Source: Pascua guehoae
Lineage: Eukaryota > Basidiomycota > Tremellomycetes > Trichosporonales > Trichosporonaceae
Length of the DNA stretch: 64,000 bases
Reading direction: 5' to 3'
NCBI GenBank assembly: GCA_001600415.1
Contig: BCJX01000006.1
Coordinates: 893,971 to 957,970 of the forward strand
This document shows positions 21,298-32,519 of the stretch, piece after piece (position 1 is the stretch's first letter; the number at the start of each line of letters is the position of its first letter). The translations under genes and the position numbers were made by a program. Under the pieces are notes generated by a model. That model saw only the letters and a list, made by a program, of their open reading frames with translations, did not search any database and had not been told where the DNA came from.

Positions 21298-21862
21298 TGT
21301 GTAGTGTCGTTTGTGATGTTGCTGTTTACTGTTACAGTCGTAAAAGGATCGTTGGTCGCTGTTGCTATCTACAGTACTACAGTTGTGCAGCGCGTTGCGT
21401 GTTGTCGTGTTCCTTGTTGGATGGTATTGGCGTATTGGCGTGCGTTCGATGCACCAGATCGTCCACAAGCCAAGCCCCACGTCACAGACTTGTACTACTT
21501 ACGTAATCAATTGACCTGCCCTGGCGGCGCGTGCGCGGGGGAGGTTGGGGGTTTTGACGTGGCGCGTTCGGCGCGACGCCGAGATTACTCCGAGCCACCC
21601 GAACGGGATCCCAAAACGCGCAAACGTAAACGCGCCAAATACAAAACGCAACCATAAAACAACATGGATACGCAGGTCAAGGGGTCGGACCAAGGGGGGC
21701 ACCGGTATTCCTGCAATCCTAGCGCGCTACTTGGACTGTCGCACTGCACATCTACTCACTCGCCCGGGCGACAACACCAAACACAAACCCAACACGAACG
21801 CCGCCCTTCCCATGCCCCCGGCTGCTGTATCCCTGTGTTGACTGGCGGCCGACTCGCTTGCG
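21298..21862. promoter_or_regulatory. Divergent promoter region, NECAP / alpha-amylase
   Basis: 565 bp separate the two divergent starts. No strong TATA or recognised operator was seen. The amylase start is uncertain, so its real transcript may begin anywhere in the right half. Confidence 0.35.
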
Positions 21863-24645
21863 ATGCCAATGGCCGCCCTATTCACCGCCGTCCTCGGCCC
21901 CCTGGGTCACCGCGGGTCCGTGCCCGTAACCCCAGTCGGAGCACCCAGAACCGTCCGGCCACGACCCCGACCACGATCACGGTCACGATCACGGTCACAG
22001 TCCACGAGCGCGTTTGGATGTGTCTTGCCTGCGGCGCTCCAGATTCCCCTTGTGCTCCTCTTGCTCGCTCTGGTGGTGCCCGCCTCGGCGCTGTCGACGT
22101 CCCAGCTCCGTGAACGATCCATCTACCAAGTCATCACGGACCGGTTTGCGCGCCCCGACGGTCTGCAGACACCATGCGATCCCGCCCAGAGAGCGTATTG
22201 CGGCGGGGGGTGGAAGGGCATCGAGCGCAACCTCGCGTACATCCAAGGCATGGGGTTTGACACTGGTGCGTTGGAGCTTGTGGTACGGTGCGGGGCAGTA
22301 GAGGGCGATGGTGGGCACGGAGGGTATCACTTGGCCTGTCTTGGCGAGTTGTGGAGCGCAACTGTCGCCAACGCTTGCTTCCTGGAGCCTACCACACCGG
22401 GCCCTGCGCTGTCAACAAGGCCATACTAACACGCAGTGTGGATCTCACCCATTGTGGCAAACATTCCCGGCGTACCCGGTTCAGAGAGCTACCATGGTAA
22501 GTCGGCGGACGACCGGACCGTGCCGCGAGCCTGGACGGACCACCATGTTGACGACAGGCTACTGGGCATCAAACATCTTCGAGCTAAACCGGCACTTCGG
22601 GACGGAGGAGGACCTGCTCGATCTGTCGGCCGCACTCCATGCCAAGGGCATGCATCTCATGGTGGACGTGGTGAGTACCGCCATCAAAACGACGGCTGGA
22701 TTCTTGACTGCGCTTCGAGAAGCGTACCTGGGTTAGAAGCTATGAGAAGCAGCGTCGAAGCCTGTTCCGCTACCCATCCTCAAGCCGAGCTGCTGCTGAT
22801 ACCCAGGTCGCCAATCATATGGGATGGGAGGGATCTCCGGGGGCAGCAGACGATGGCGACGTCTTCTTTGATCCGCGCACGATGAGCCCGCCGTTCAATA
22901 CCGAGAAGGACTACCACCCGTACTGCACTCCGGATGACTGGGATGATCAGCAACAGGTCGAGCAGTGTGCGTAGCAGTTGTGTGCTCACAGACGCCGTGG
23001 CGTGCAGTCGTGTGGTGTGTTTGTGTCCGCATGTTGGGCGGTGCTATGGGCGTTACCGCTCAGGTCCCTCTTGCCACACCTCAACAATGTGCTGCGCGCT
23101 GTGCTTGCCTCTTCTCCAGCCCATCTCCCCTCGACTACTCCACACGCCGCCACCCAGCTCATGCTGATACCCAGGCTGGCTGGACGGCTACATGCCCGAC
23201 CTCAACACCGAGTCGACAAAGGTTGCCCGTACGCTCGAGAAGTGGATCTACGATCTCGTACACAGATATGGTATCGACGCCATCCGTGTCGACACTGTCA
23301 AGCACGTGCGCAAAGACTTTTGGCCTGGATTTGTGCACGCTGCTGGTGTCGCCGCCATGGGCGAGGTGCTGCATGGTGGTGAGTGTAGGGGCGTTGGAGA
23401 CGGCAGGCGACGTGCAAAAGGGGGCCGTGTGCCCCATCATTCATCCCCAGAGGCAGAGAGGCCCCAATTCACGGATCGAGCGGTTCAGCAGCAATTCTTG
23501 GGTCTGCCACCACTGTAGACTTGGAGCTGCCTTGCCACCTCTCGTTTCTCCCCAATGTAGCGGCGCGAGGCTAACCGCAGACGAACGGTACCTGCGCCAG
23601 TACCAGGAGCACTCGATGGGCAGTCTGCTCGACTATGCGACCTTTTACCACCTCCGGCGTGCCTTCAAGTGGAGCTCGACGTCGATCGACGAGCTCACAT
23701 CCATGATTACGCGTGTACAGCGGCACATGCCCGACCCGACGCTTCTGGGCTCGTTCCTGGAGTGAGTGGGGGCGTCGCCGAACCCGATCCGATGAAAGTA
23801 GTGCTGGCAGCTGACAGCAGTAACCATGATCACCCGCGCCTGGCTTCAGAAACTCGCGACCAATCGGTACGTTACCTCGTTGCTGACGACGCCGGTGTGG
23901 TGGCTGACGTACAGCTTCTGCTCAATGCCGCAGTGTACCCGTTTATCAATGACGGCTTCCCCATCGTCTACCAGGGCCAGGAACATGTGAGCACACCTCT
24001 GCGAAGCTGCCTGGCGTCGCATGCCGTCACGTCCACGCCGCGCGCGACGCACGCGCCCTCGGCTCCTCGACTCCCCCTGGGTTAGTCACTAACACGCAGG
24101 GCCTGAGCGGTGGCGACGACCCGCACAACCGTGAAGCCTTGTGGCTCTCGGCGCCGACGGCAATGTACCGAACGTTTGGGCGCCTAAACCACGCGCGCCG
24201 CCGCGCAGTCAGTGTTCCCGGTTACCTCACGACGCTGCTACGCCACCACCGGTTGGACTTGCACACGGCGGCGCTGGTCAAGCCGCCGCTCGTGTCCGTG
24301 CTGACCAACACGGGGGCGGGGGCGGCCCCGCGCGCATACTACCTCCCAGGGGCGTTTACAACGTATGCTCCGCTCATCCCCGTGGTCGATGTCTTGACGG
24401 GGACGATCCTGGCGACCGACCCGGGCGGCGGGATTGCCGTCCCCATTGTCAATGGCGAGCCGCGCGTGCTCATGCCGCTCAGTGTTTGGGAGGGACGGGG
24501 GGCTGCGTGGCAGATAACCAGAGAACCCATCAGTCCTGCGGTCGCGTCGCCACAGAGGCGCAAGGCACCGCGGTCGTCCAACGGGGGTCACAGTAGAGGC
24601 TCGTCCAAGAGCTCAGTGTTTAGCTGGCTCAGGGGGAGCAAGTAG
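21863..24645 (+). CDS. GH13 alpha-amylase
   Basis: Endo-acting hydrolysis of alpha-1,4-glucans. Nine exons (21863-22265, 22437-22496, 22558-22670, 22807-22966, 23175-23378, 23581-23761, 23821-23866, 23915-23986, 24100-24645) give 594 residues. The four GH13 regions are present: DVVANHMG (about 191-198), [12 protein letters not shown] with nucleophile D285, GEVLHG with acid E309, and FLDNHD with D377. [15 protein letters not shown] is typical of fungal enzymes. The N-terminus is odd: about 50 residues with an Arg/Ser run precede a hydrophobic [14 protein letters not shown] signal-like segment, so it is either a membrane-anchored form or a wrong start. Intron 7 is 48 nt and in frame; alignment spacing indicates that it is removed. 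No starch-binding domain or GPI tail is evident. Confidence 0.93.
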
Positions 24646-24893
24646 ACTGTAGCGATATGTAATTCCCTATCTTGCAGGGGTGTGTGTGTGCGGTCTAGAC
24701 CGACTCGAAAGGCTTGCGTTGCACGACATTCTAATTGCATGTCACTTGAGTCTACACTGTATGCATGATGCAGATGGGTCGATCGCGGTATCAGCGACGG
24801 GGGCGCGTGTGGCCCGGTATGTGGGGTGTGTGGGTATGTGGACAGGCAGTGACAACGAGGCATGAGGGCGAGGCGAGAGCAGGCAGACTCTGA

Positions 24894-26386
24894 TTACAGG
24901 AAGTATTCGAGCATGTGCGGCCGTTTCTGGGGGACCGACTTGACGTCGGGTTGGGCGGCTTCGAATACCTTGTACTCTGTATTGTTAACAAGGGGATCCC
25001 GTTTCCGCAGTGTTACGGCCACTACCCACCTTGCCGCAGGTCCTCGTTCAACTCGAGGATGGACGCTACATTTCCACATCTGCCGGGTTAGCTTCGGCGT
25101 CACGTCAGTAAACCCACCTATAACAGTAGTTTGGCGCACTCCAGACGGTTACAATCTTGTGCCCAAACATGAGCTTGTACCCCTCCATGACTGTGGCATT
25201 AGCTTGGGCTCCCGATGCACTAACGCACCAAGCTGATGTGCTCGTGCGATGAGCTCAATGTCATTCTGGTGGCAGAAGTTGTCGACAACATCCCCACCAA
25301 AGAGGTAGCCTGCACCACGCGGGGAGATTCCCCACCCGCTAATTTCTTCCGTCAGCTGCATGTAACCTAAAACTGGCCTCACCATCAGGATCTGACCACA
25401 ACAAGTCACAGAAAACGCCCTCGTGTGGAACTTCCTGCTTCCTGTCGATAGCACGGATCTGCGCTTGTCAGTACGGACATTCCAGGCTGCACAGGCTAGC
25501 TGGCGCCCAATGCGCAACGACATCTAGTTTGCTGACTCACCTGGTCTAATCGTACCAGCTGTGGCGAGAGACCACCGTGGACACACAATATCCGTCCGTC
25601 CACAATGGCCGCGAGGGAAAGGAAGTCGAAGACGTCGGTGCAGTACCTCCACACATTGCTGCTTCCATATCTCCCATCAGCATTGAGGTTGCGCAGGTGT
25701 CAACTCACTTGCGCTGGCACTCGTCGTAGAACCCATACACCTGGGTGATCTGTCGTGACTCGTGGTTGCCGCGGATGAGGGTGATCCGGTCTGGGTACCG
25801 AACCTTGAGGAGAAGGAGTAGGAGGAAGGTTTCAACAGAATAGAATCCACGGTCAACAAAGTCGCCTGGCACGTTAGCGTCAAGACCTTCAACGCGCACA
25901 GCTTGACTCACCCATAAAGATGTAGTTTGTCTCTGGACACTGGCCGCCGATTTTGAACAACTCCATCAGGTCGAAGAACTGCCCGTGGATGTCACCACAG
26001 ATCTAGCGCGTCAGTAGAGCTCGCTGTGAGGCCGCTACGCGGGGCATCTTCCCCCAGCGAGACACGTACAGTTACAGGGCTGTCGACATATTGGATGTTT
26101 CCCTCATCCATGAGGATTTCTTTGGCCTTCAGGCATAGCTCCTTGACGGCTGCCTCTGGAATGATCTCGCATCGCTTGAGCTGCTCAATCTGCCTGGCAT
26201 AGGGTCAGCAACCGTCCATCCCATCATGCCTTCATCTCCTCAAGCTCCTGCGCAATGGAGTTGATTAACTGCAGAGGGATGTCCTCTCGTCGGCTATCAA
26301 CGGCGGCCATCATGCGTTCGGCACCCGTCGCCTTCCTCGGCAACGTGAGTCACACCTCGAACTCACTTGTCGAGATCGGACGCCAT
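24894..26386 (-). CDS. Ser/Thr protein phosphatase catalytic subunit, PP2A/PP4/PPG1 type
   Basis: A metal-dependent PPP-family phosphatase. Ten exons (26386-26367, 26193-26070, 26002-25912, 25865-25709, 25670-25541, 25458-25383, 25345-25229, 25190-25118, 25079-25030, 24976-24894) encode exactly 306 residues, the usual size. Signature motifs are GDIHG (51-55), GDFVDRG (79-85), GNHE (111-114), [11 protein letters not shown] and a C-terminal YFL typical of PP2A, PP4 and PPG1 subunits, where the terminal Leu is carboxymethylated. [18 protein letters not shown] and [14 protein letters not shown] favour PP4/PPG1 over PP2A or SIT4. Two acceptors are non-YAG (GGAAG before exon 7, GGGAG before exon 5). 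The gene is divergent from the nucleoporin gene. Confidence 0.95.
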
Positions 26387-26792
26387 TGTGCCGACGAACA
26401 CAAACACGCGACAGCCGGGCGGTTGGCTGAATCTATGTCGTCTAGAGCATGCACACAATGGTGCGATTTGCGCGTGGGGAGCGCGGTGTTGGGGATAATA
26501 AGGAACAACAACGAGGTGGGTTGTGGATGGATGAGAGAGTTGCAAGGGTGGTGGCGTTTGGCAAACTGGCAAAACAACCCCAGGACTGTCACTTTGCAGG
26601 CGGGAAGGAAGGTTGGGTGGCGGCAGATCATTTCACGCCTAAAAATATAATAGGTGTGCAACATATCCATTCCTTAAATCCAGGCACCATAGATTGCACG
26701 CCTAACTCATGGCCCGCATTGTGTTTTCGGTGCGTCAAGATCCCAGTGTCAAGTTGCAAGAGATCATCAATAGCAACCATCACACATCTACC
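26387..26792. promoter_or_regulatory. Divergent promoter region, phosphatase / nucleoporin
   Basis: 406 bp between two divergent starts. An A/T-rich patch (CTAAAAATATAATAGG, about 26639-26654) is the best core-promoter candidate for the plus-strand gene. Confidence 0.35.
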
Positions 26793-28761
26793 ATGTCGTT
26801 TGGGTACGTTGTATACGTTGCCCCCATCCACGCACCGCTGACACCTAGCTTCAGCACAGCAGCGTCAGGCGCGGGAGCCAACCCATCGCCATTCTCCTCA
26901 TTCGGGAATGCACCAGCTGCGGCTGCTCCTGCTGCTGGAGGCTTCGGTGGCTTCGGTCAAGCTTCGACAGCAGCCAAGCCGGCGACAGGTTTGTTTGGTA
27001 GCACGGCGGCACAGCCAGCTGCACAACAGACGACTGGCCTCTTTGGATCGACTTCTGGCGCCCAGCCAGCTGCGACATCGTCGCTCTTCGGAGCAAAGCC
27101 CGCTACGCCTGCGGGAGGCTCGTCGCTCTTTGGAGCACAGGCGAACGCTGGAGCGACGGGGGGACTGTTTGGACAGCCGGCGGCGGCTACGGGACAACAG
27201 GCGGGCACGGGGCTGTTTGGCCAGAACGCAGGTGCTTCAACGACTGGAGGTGGCTTGTTTGGCCAGCAAAGCACGAACGCGGGGACGAGCGGCACCACGG
27301 GTCTGTTTGGCCAGCCTGCGGCGGGAACAGGTGGCGGCCTCTTTGGCCAGCAGAACACTGCCACGGCCAACACGGGCGCTGGCTTGTTTGGCCAATCGAC
27401 CTCGCAGCCCCAGGCGTCGACTGGACTGTTTGGCACGCAGCCGGCAGCTGCCGCGGGCGGATCCTCGCTGTTCGGTGCGCCCAAGCCAGCCAACTCCCTC
27501 CAGGCGAGCACGGGTCAGCAGGGTGGCGGCATCTCGAAGACAACAAAGTTCTCCGATCTCCCAGAACAGGTGCAGAAGGGCATTGAGCAGATGGAGTGAG
27601 TCCAGCAGAGAAACGAGCGGCAGACTTGATCGATACAACAATGGCGTCGAGGGCGTTGGAATGGCACATCCAACATGGTTTGAGTGGCCGGCATACCACC
27701 GCGCGCTGGCCGATGCTAGTGTTGCAACGCATTGCTCTGCTGCCTCCTCACCTCTCACTGCACAGGGACATTCAATGTGCTGACATTCAGCAACCTGATC
27801 AAGGACCAGAAGCAGATTGGCGCGAGCCTCAACACCGAGAACATTGGCAGGGCGATTTGGCAGACGAGCGGCGACGTCAAGGCAGCATGCGATGTGAGCT
27901 ATTGGAGTTCCGGTGCTTCAGCTTACCACGCAGGAACAAGCAGCTATCGCACAGGGTCTTCTGTCACTTCAGAACTCGCTCGAGCAGCTTGCGCTCAAGG
28001 TTGTGTCCGAGGCGCAGGACCTCACAAAGATTCTGGAGACATACGAGGCGTCCAAGCCACAGGAGAAGCGACTCAACCACGTTCGGCCAGTTGCGCACCG
28101 AGATGTCCCTCAAGAGTGGGTAGAGCTATCGTTCCACATGGCTGAAAGCTGACACACTCAGATACTTCTTCCGCCTTGCGCGCAGCCTAGAGGAGCGTGT
28201 CAACCGCTACAAGCGGACAATCGCTGTGAGTCACATTGGCAGGCGCGAGTGGATGCCGCGTGATACTTCTCCTGGGGCGTTACTGACCCTCCAGCTTCTC
28301 ACGCGCGCCATCATGTCGCTTGCCAATGACCACGAGTCGTTGAGTCCCCAGGGTGAGTGTTGACTTTGTTCGACCCAGCACGTGCGCTGACAATGTGCAG
28401 TCATCACCCAGACTATTCAGAACAACCAACAGGCGATTCTCGCGCTCGCGGCGCAGCTTGAGGGACTCCAGCTCCGGATGAATGTGCTTCGTGCTCTCTT
28501 TACGTGAGTATTTTGCGTTCTGTGCCACCGTGGCAGCGTCCCTTCCCATCATGCCCGGTATTGCTATCGCCTCGTGTTCCTCCTCTCACTTGCCATTACT
28601 CCTGTCGCTCTGCTGCGGCTAGAGTGTAATGGATAGCGCGAAATTGGACAGTACGTGATCGCTGACGCAACAGAGACGATTACCGCGAACGTACAAACTC
28701 GATGCGGGACCCGTTCGACGTGGCAAGGGAGGAGAAGCGCACGTCTCTGCTCCGTGCATGA
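26793..28761 (+). CDS. FG nucleoporin, Nup58/Nup49 family
   Basis: A component of the central channel of the nuclear pore (the Nup54-Nup58-Nup62 complex in animals, Nup57-Nup49-Nsp1 in yeast). Eight exons (26793-26803, 26849-27595, 27791-27893, 27934-28115, 28162-28225, 28295-28352, 28401-28503, 28674-28761) give 451 residues. Residues 1-240 are a GLFG/SLFG repeat domain in Ala/Gln/Gly/Thr-rich linkers. Then come TKFSDLPEQVQKGIEQMDNLIKD-type helices and a coiled-coil C-terminus (YFFRLARSLEERVNRYKRTI; LAAQLEGLQLRMNVLRALF) ending DPFDVAREEKR. The first exon is only 11 nt (MSF plus two bases). The true start is the ATG at 26793; an upstream in-frame ATG at 26709 would read through the first intron. 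Confidence 0.92.
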
Positions 28762-30208
28762 GACGGGCCTTGCTGCGAGCATAGAGAGAGCGTAGAGAAG
28801 CTCCGAATGTACGACGGTGAACGACGTATGGGGATGGAGGCTGCCCAGCCACGACACGATGCATACACTACTAGTACGCTCGGGCACTCATTCTAGCTCA
28901 TTGTGGACGTGCATCCAGCACTGACGAGCTCCGTGCGTAACCTTTCTCAAGATGTGCTCGGAAAGTCATGCCCTCAGCACATTAAGGTTGATGAGAGGTG
29001 TGTGAAGCGGATGAGATCGACTTCAGTATTCGGAAGACGAGGTTGAAAGTGTGAGAGCATAGCTCTGTCGGACAAACACCAACACAGTTGAGATGAGAAT
29101 CATCACCACTTACAAATGTCTGGACCCTCTGGGAGAGGCTTGCTCGCAACCTGCTGCGCAAGGGGGGCGACGTTGACAACACAGCGTGTTGACCTCTTTT
29201 GCCAAGGACGCCTCATCGAACACGCTAATCTGTCGTCAATCCGAAACCCAATGACGACCCACGAGGGTGGGTACAGGCGACGTGTTCAGTAAGAAAGCGG
29301 GCCTTTTCCAAACAAGAACAGGGGAACGGCGGCCCCCGTTGCGTCCGGATGCTCCAAACGAACAGGTGCGAGCTTGTGAGCGTTACCAAGCACGGCTGGA
29401 TTGGCTCGCTCTCACGAGGGATCTTTTTGGGTGCGCCACGGCGCGTCTCACCCTTGCGACGTGTACCTGATACGATACCAAACCTACAGGACGTGGAGAG
29501 GTGTTTTCTCCGTGACGAGTGAGTGCATGAGTGAGCGAGTGTGCTTCGCACGCCTGCGCAGCAGCTGGGGTGTGCACATCTGCACATCCATGGCGCAAGG
29601 CGTTGTGTCGGACCTCGATGCAGGTCTTGGCGGCTGCGCAGCTCTGACCCAAACAACCATAACAGCCTTGTCTTGCTGATGCGCGTTTGTAATCCCCCCC
29701 CCCCCCCTCTGGCCATGCGAGGTATCGGAGTGCAGGATGCATGGCAGTGCACAGACCCCCCTGAGGAGCTCGGACCAGACCTGAACACGCCGCGCTTGCC
29801 TTTCCCTTTGTGTGGACTGTACAGTGGTAGGCGGTGGAACGGCGGCTCGCTTCTCGGCCCTACAGTACGCTGGTTTATCCAACGTGTCATGGATGCAAAG
29901 CGCACGGGCTGCACCGCCTCGCTCATGGTCCGAGCACTCACTCGCGCTCGTCTTGGCGGCGCGGCGGGCGTCAACACTGCGCGCTGTATGGGGCCAGTGG
30001 GGGTGATCGGGCACCGACGAGGGGGACCACGGCCCTCATGTGTGCGTAAGCTGGAAAGGAGGCCCCTCGTCCGCAGCAGCACGACACGTTGGGGGGGGGG
30101 GGGGGGGCGCCAGACGCGGGACATGCTGTGACGCGCACACCACCACCAACATTGATATAAGGCGTGCTGGCATTCCCTCGTCTTGCATTCATCGTATTCT
30201 CAATCACA
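28762..30208. other. Intergenic, nothing recognised
   Basis: About 1.45 kb between two plus-strand genes. A C14 run (29694-29707) and a G17 run (30091-30107) are present. A 299-codon minus-strand frame (29225-30124) crosses both runs, has a basic low-complexity translation and no domain, and is not called. A TATA-like string (TTGATATAAGG, about 30152-30162) lies about 50 bp before the downstream start. Confidence 0.5.
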
Positions 30209-31267
30209 ATGGGCTTCTTCGACGACATTGCCTCGCGCTTCAACAAGGACAAGGTGAGTACCGTCGACTACGGCGCCCTACGACGCTCCCCATTCGCCCC
30301 ACGCCACCCCGTATGACGTGGACTCTCTTGTCGGGCGTCTTGCAAACGCGGCGATCATCGTTGGCAAGCACGATGATGCAGATGCTAACAAGCAGCCGGC
30401 CGACCGCGACCAGCCCGTCCAGCAGTACGGCGGCCCTCCCCCGGGCGGTCCCCAGTACGGCGGCCCTCCCCAGGGCGGTCCCCAGTACGGTGGTCCCGCC
30501 CCCCAGTACGGCGGTCCTCCCCCGGGCCAGTACGGCGGCCCCGGTCCCCAGTACGGCGGTCCTCCCCAGGGCTACGCCCAGCAGGCACCCTACGGCGCTC
30601 CTCAGTACGGCCAGCAGCCCCCTCAGCGTGAGTACGACCAAGTCTTGGCACGCAGTTCACACTGCTGTGTGGTCTTCCTTTGCACCACACCCCACCCCAC
30701 ACCGCGTCCGCACACCACTGACATGTCGCAGAGGAGAAGAAGAAGGGCTGGACCACGGGCCAGAAGGTCGGGGCGGGTCTCGCTGCGGGCGCCGTCGTCG
30801 GCGGCGGTATCCTCGCGTACAACCACTTCAACGACGACGACTCGTCCGACGACGAGAACAACAACAACCAGCAGCAGCAGCCCCAGTACGCCCAGGAGCC
30901 CAAGCCCGACGACTACTACGGCGGCGGCTACGGCGGCCCGCCCCCGCAGCAGGGCGGCGACGACGGCCCGTACCCCGACGCTAACGGCAACTATCCCGAC
31001 GCCAACGGTCGCTACCCCGACGCTAACGGTCGCTACCCCGATGACAACGGTCGTTATCCCGACCCCAACGGTAACTACCCCGATGACAACGGTCGTTATC
31101 CCGACCCCAATGGAAACTACCCCGACGACAACGGTCGTTATCCTGACGACAATGGAAACTACCCCGACGACAACGGCAACTACCCCGACGGAAACGGCAA
31201 CTACCCCGACGAGAACGGAAACTACCCCGACGACGAGGGCAACTACCCCGACGACGACGACGAGTAG
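30209..31267 (+). CDS. Glycine-zipper protein with 14 C-terminal YPDxNGx heptads
   Basis: Three exons (30209-30253, 30396-30627, 30732-31267) encode 270 residues. The order is a conserved-looking amphipathic start MGFFDDIASRFNKDK, a Gln/Tyr/Gly/Pro-rich region of QYGGPP repeats, a basic KKKGWTTGQK, and a hydrophobic glycine-zipper segment about residues 104-122 (small residues every four). Then follow an acidic/Asn/Gln linker and fourteen tandem heptads YPDxNG(N/R) filling residues 173-270, ending DDDDE. The family is not recognised. The zipper suggests membrane association or oligomerisation, and the Asp/Asn-Gly heptads resemble calcium-binding loops only loosely. The heptads are clean, so recent repeat expansion is likely. 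Confidence 0.85.
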
Positions 31268-31644
31268 GTGCGGGGTGCCGCGCTAGTTGGGGTCATGGTT
31301 ACGTGACCGCGCTGCATGAAAGGAGAATCACCACAGTGTAGAGGACGTACAGCAAAGAGAGTTATAAGTGAGATGGAAATGTAGAATGGCTGTGGAATGA
31401 TTGAGCGGAAACGCGGTGTTGCAACGTGCCGATGGTGGATACAAGGTGAACGTGGCGTAACTGTGATACGGGGCGTACGCGGATGCGGCGGGCGGTGTTA
31501 CAGGCGTAGAACTGGTGTGGTACGATGGATGAGTTAAGATAGAACCAGACAATTCATTCGCTAGGGCATCCAAAGCAACCGAAAAAAAAAAAGCAGCAGC
31601 GGTGGGAGAGAAACGCAGCTAGAAACCCAGGTGACCCTTTACAA

Positions 31645-31710
31645 TGACAGCGACAGCGACAGTGACAGCGACAGCGACAATGACAATGACAATGACAACA
31701 ACAACAACCA
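31645..31710. repeat. GACAGY/GACAAY hexamer microsatellite
   Basis: About ten hexamer units, first GACAGC/GACAGT and then GACAAT, grading into ACA/AAC triplets. The repeat encodes an artificial Asp-Ser/Asp-Asn run in one frame. Confidence 0.85.
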
Positions 31711-31988
31711 CAATGACAACGACTACATTGTCAGTGACAGTGAGGACACTCTAGCACTACTAACACGATGCATCACTAACACTGCGGCGGTGGTGACAGT
31801 TATCGGCAAGTGCCACAAGCCACATCGTTGCAGGTCTACGAGGGCGAAGAGTAGGTACCATTGATGGGTCAATGCAAACCTATGCGCTTTTTCGGTTTAG
31901 TAGGCGCTAGCAGGGTGGGTCTTGAAGATAAGGCTGGGTGCGGGAGAAAAAGTGGGTGGGTGCGAGTAACATTCGTCATTTAACAGTA

Positions 31989-32143
31989 AGTACAGCCTCC
32001 GTCATCAAGGTCCGTTAAGTGGCGCAGGGATGCCGTGGCATGCTGCTGTGCATACTGTGAGGTGCTGCCGAGATGAGCGTTCGGCAGCACGAGACAGTAT
32101 CGCCCTGCGCCACTTAACGGACCTTTTCGACGGAGGCTGCACT
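31989..32143. mobile_element. 155-bp palindromic MITE-like element
   Basis: Left arm 31989-32029 and right arm 32103-32143 are inverted repeats matching at 37 of 41 positions (inner bases GTCCGTTAAGTGGCGCAGGG), separated by 73 bp. No clear target-site duplication borders it. It could be a non-autonomous DNA element unrelated in sequence to the one at 873-1130, or a locus transcribed into a long hairpin RNA. Confidence 0.7.
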
Positions 32144-32519
32144 GGAGGGTACAAATATATATGTCCAGACGAATGAGGACGGTATCGATAAGTGTCAGGT
32201 ACCAGGCACGGAGGATCGTTGGAGTTCGTGGCAGTATGGGCCGGATACGAGGGGGAAGTTGTCTGGTACTATGACAGTAACGTGGTGATTGCTGAGAGCC
32301 ATGGGGGGGTACCGGGGGTGGGGCGGGGGCAGGGTCCACGGAAGGGGCTGTCGTGGGGTTGTTGTGTGGACGCGTGCACGCTAGCGTCCTTCTCATTTTC
32401 ATGTCGAGGTGTGATATCGGCAGTCTCGTGGGTGCGCCGAGAGGGGGTCGGGTTTTCATGTCGAGGTGTGGTATCGGTAGTCCCGTGGGTGCGGCTAGAG
32501 GGGGTCGGGATTGGACCGG

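Noticed and set aside
23867..23914. Retained in-frame segment of the amylase
   Set aside because: Spliced spacing between the NHD motif and YQGQE fits the GH13 family; the extra 16 residues have no counterpart.
26709..26792. Upstream ATG extension of the nucleoporin
   Set aside because: It would need to read through the first intron; the ATG at 26793 with an 11-nt exon gives the FG domain directly after MSF.
29225..30124. 299-codon minus-strand open frame
   Set aside because: Basic low-complexity translation crossing poly-C and poly-G runs, with no domain and no splice context; GC-rich DNA produces such frames by chance.
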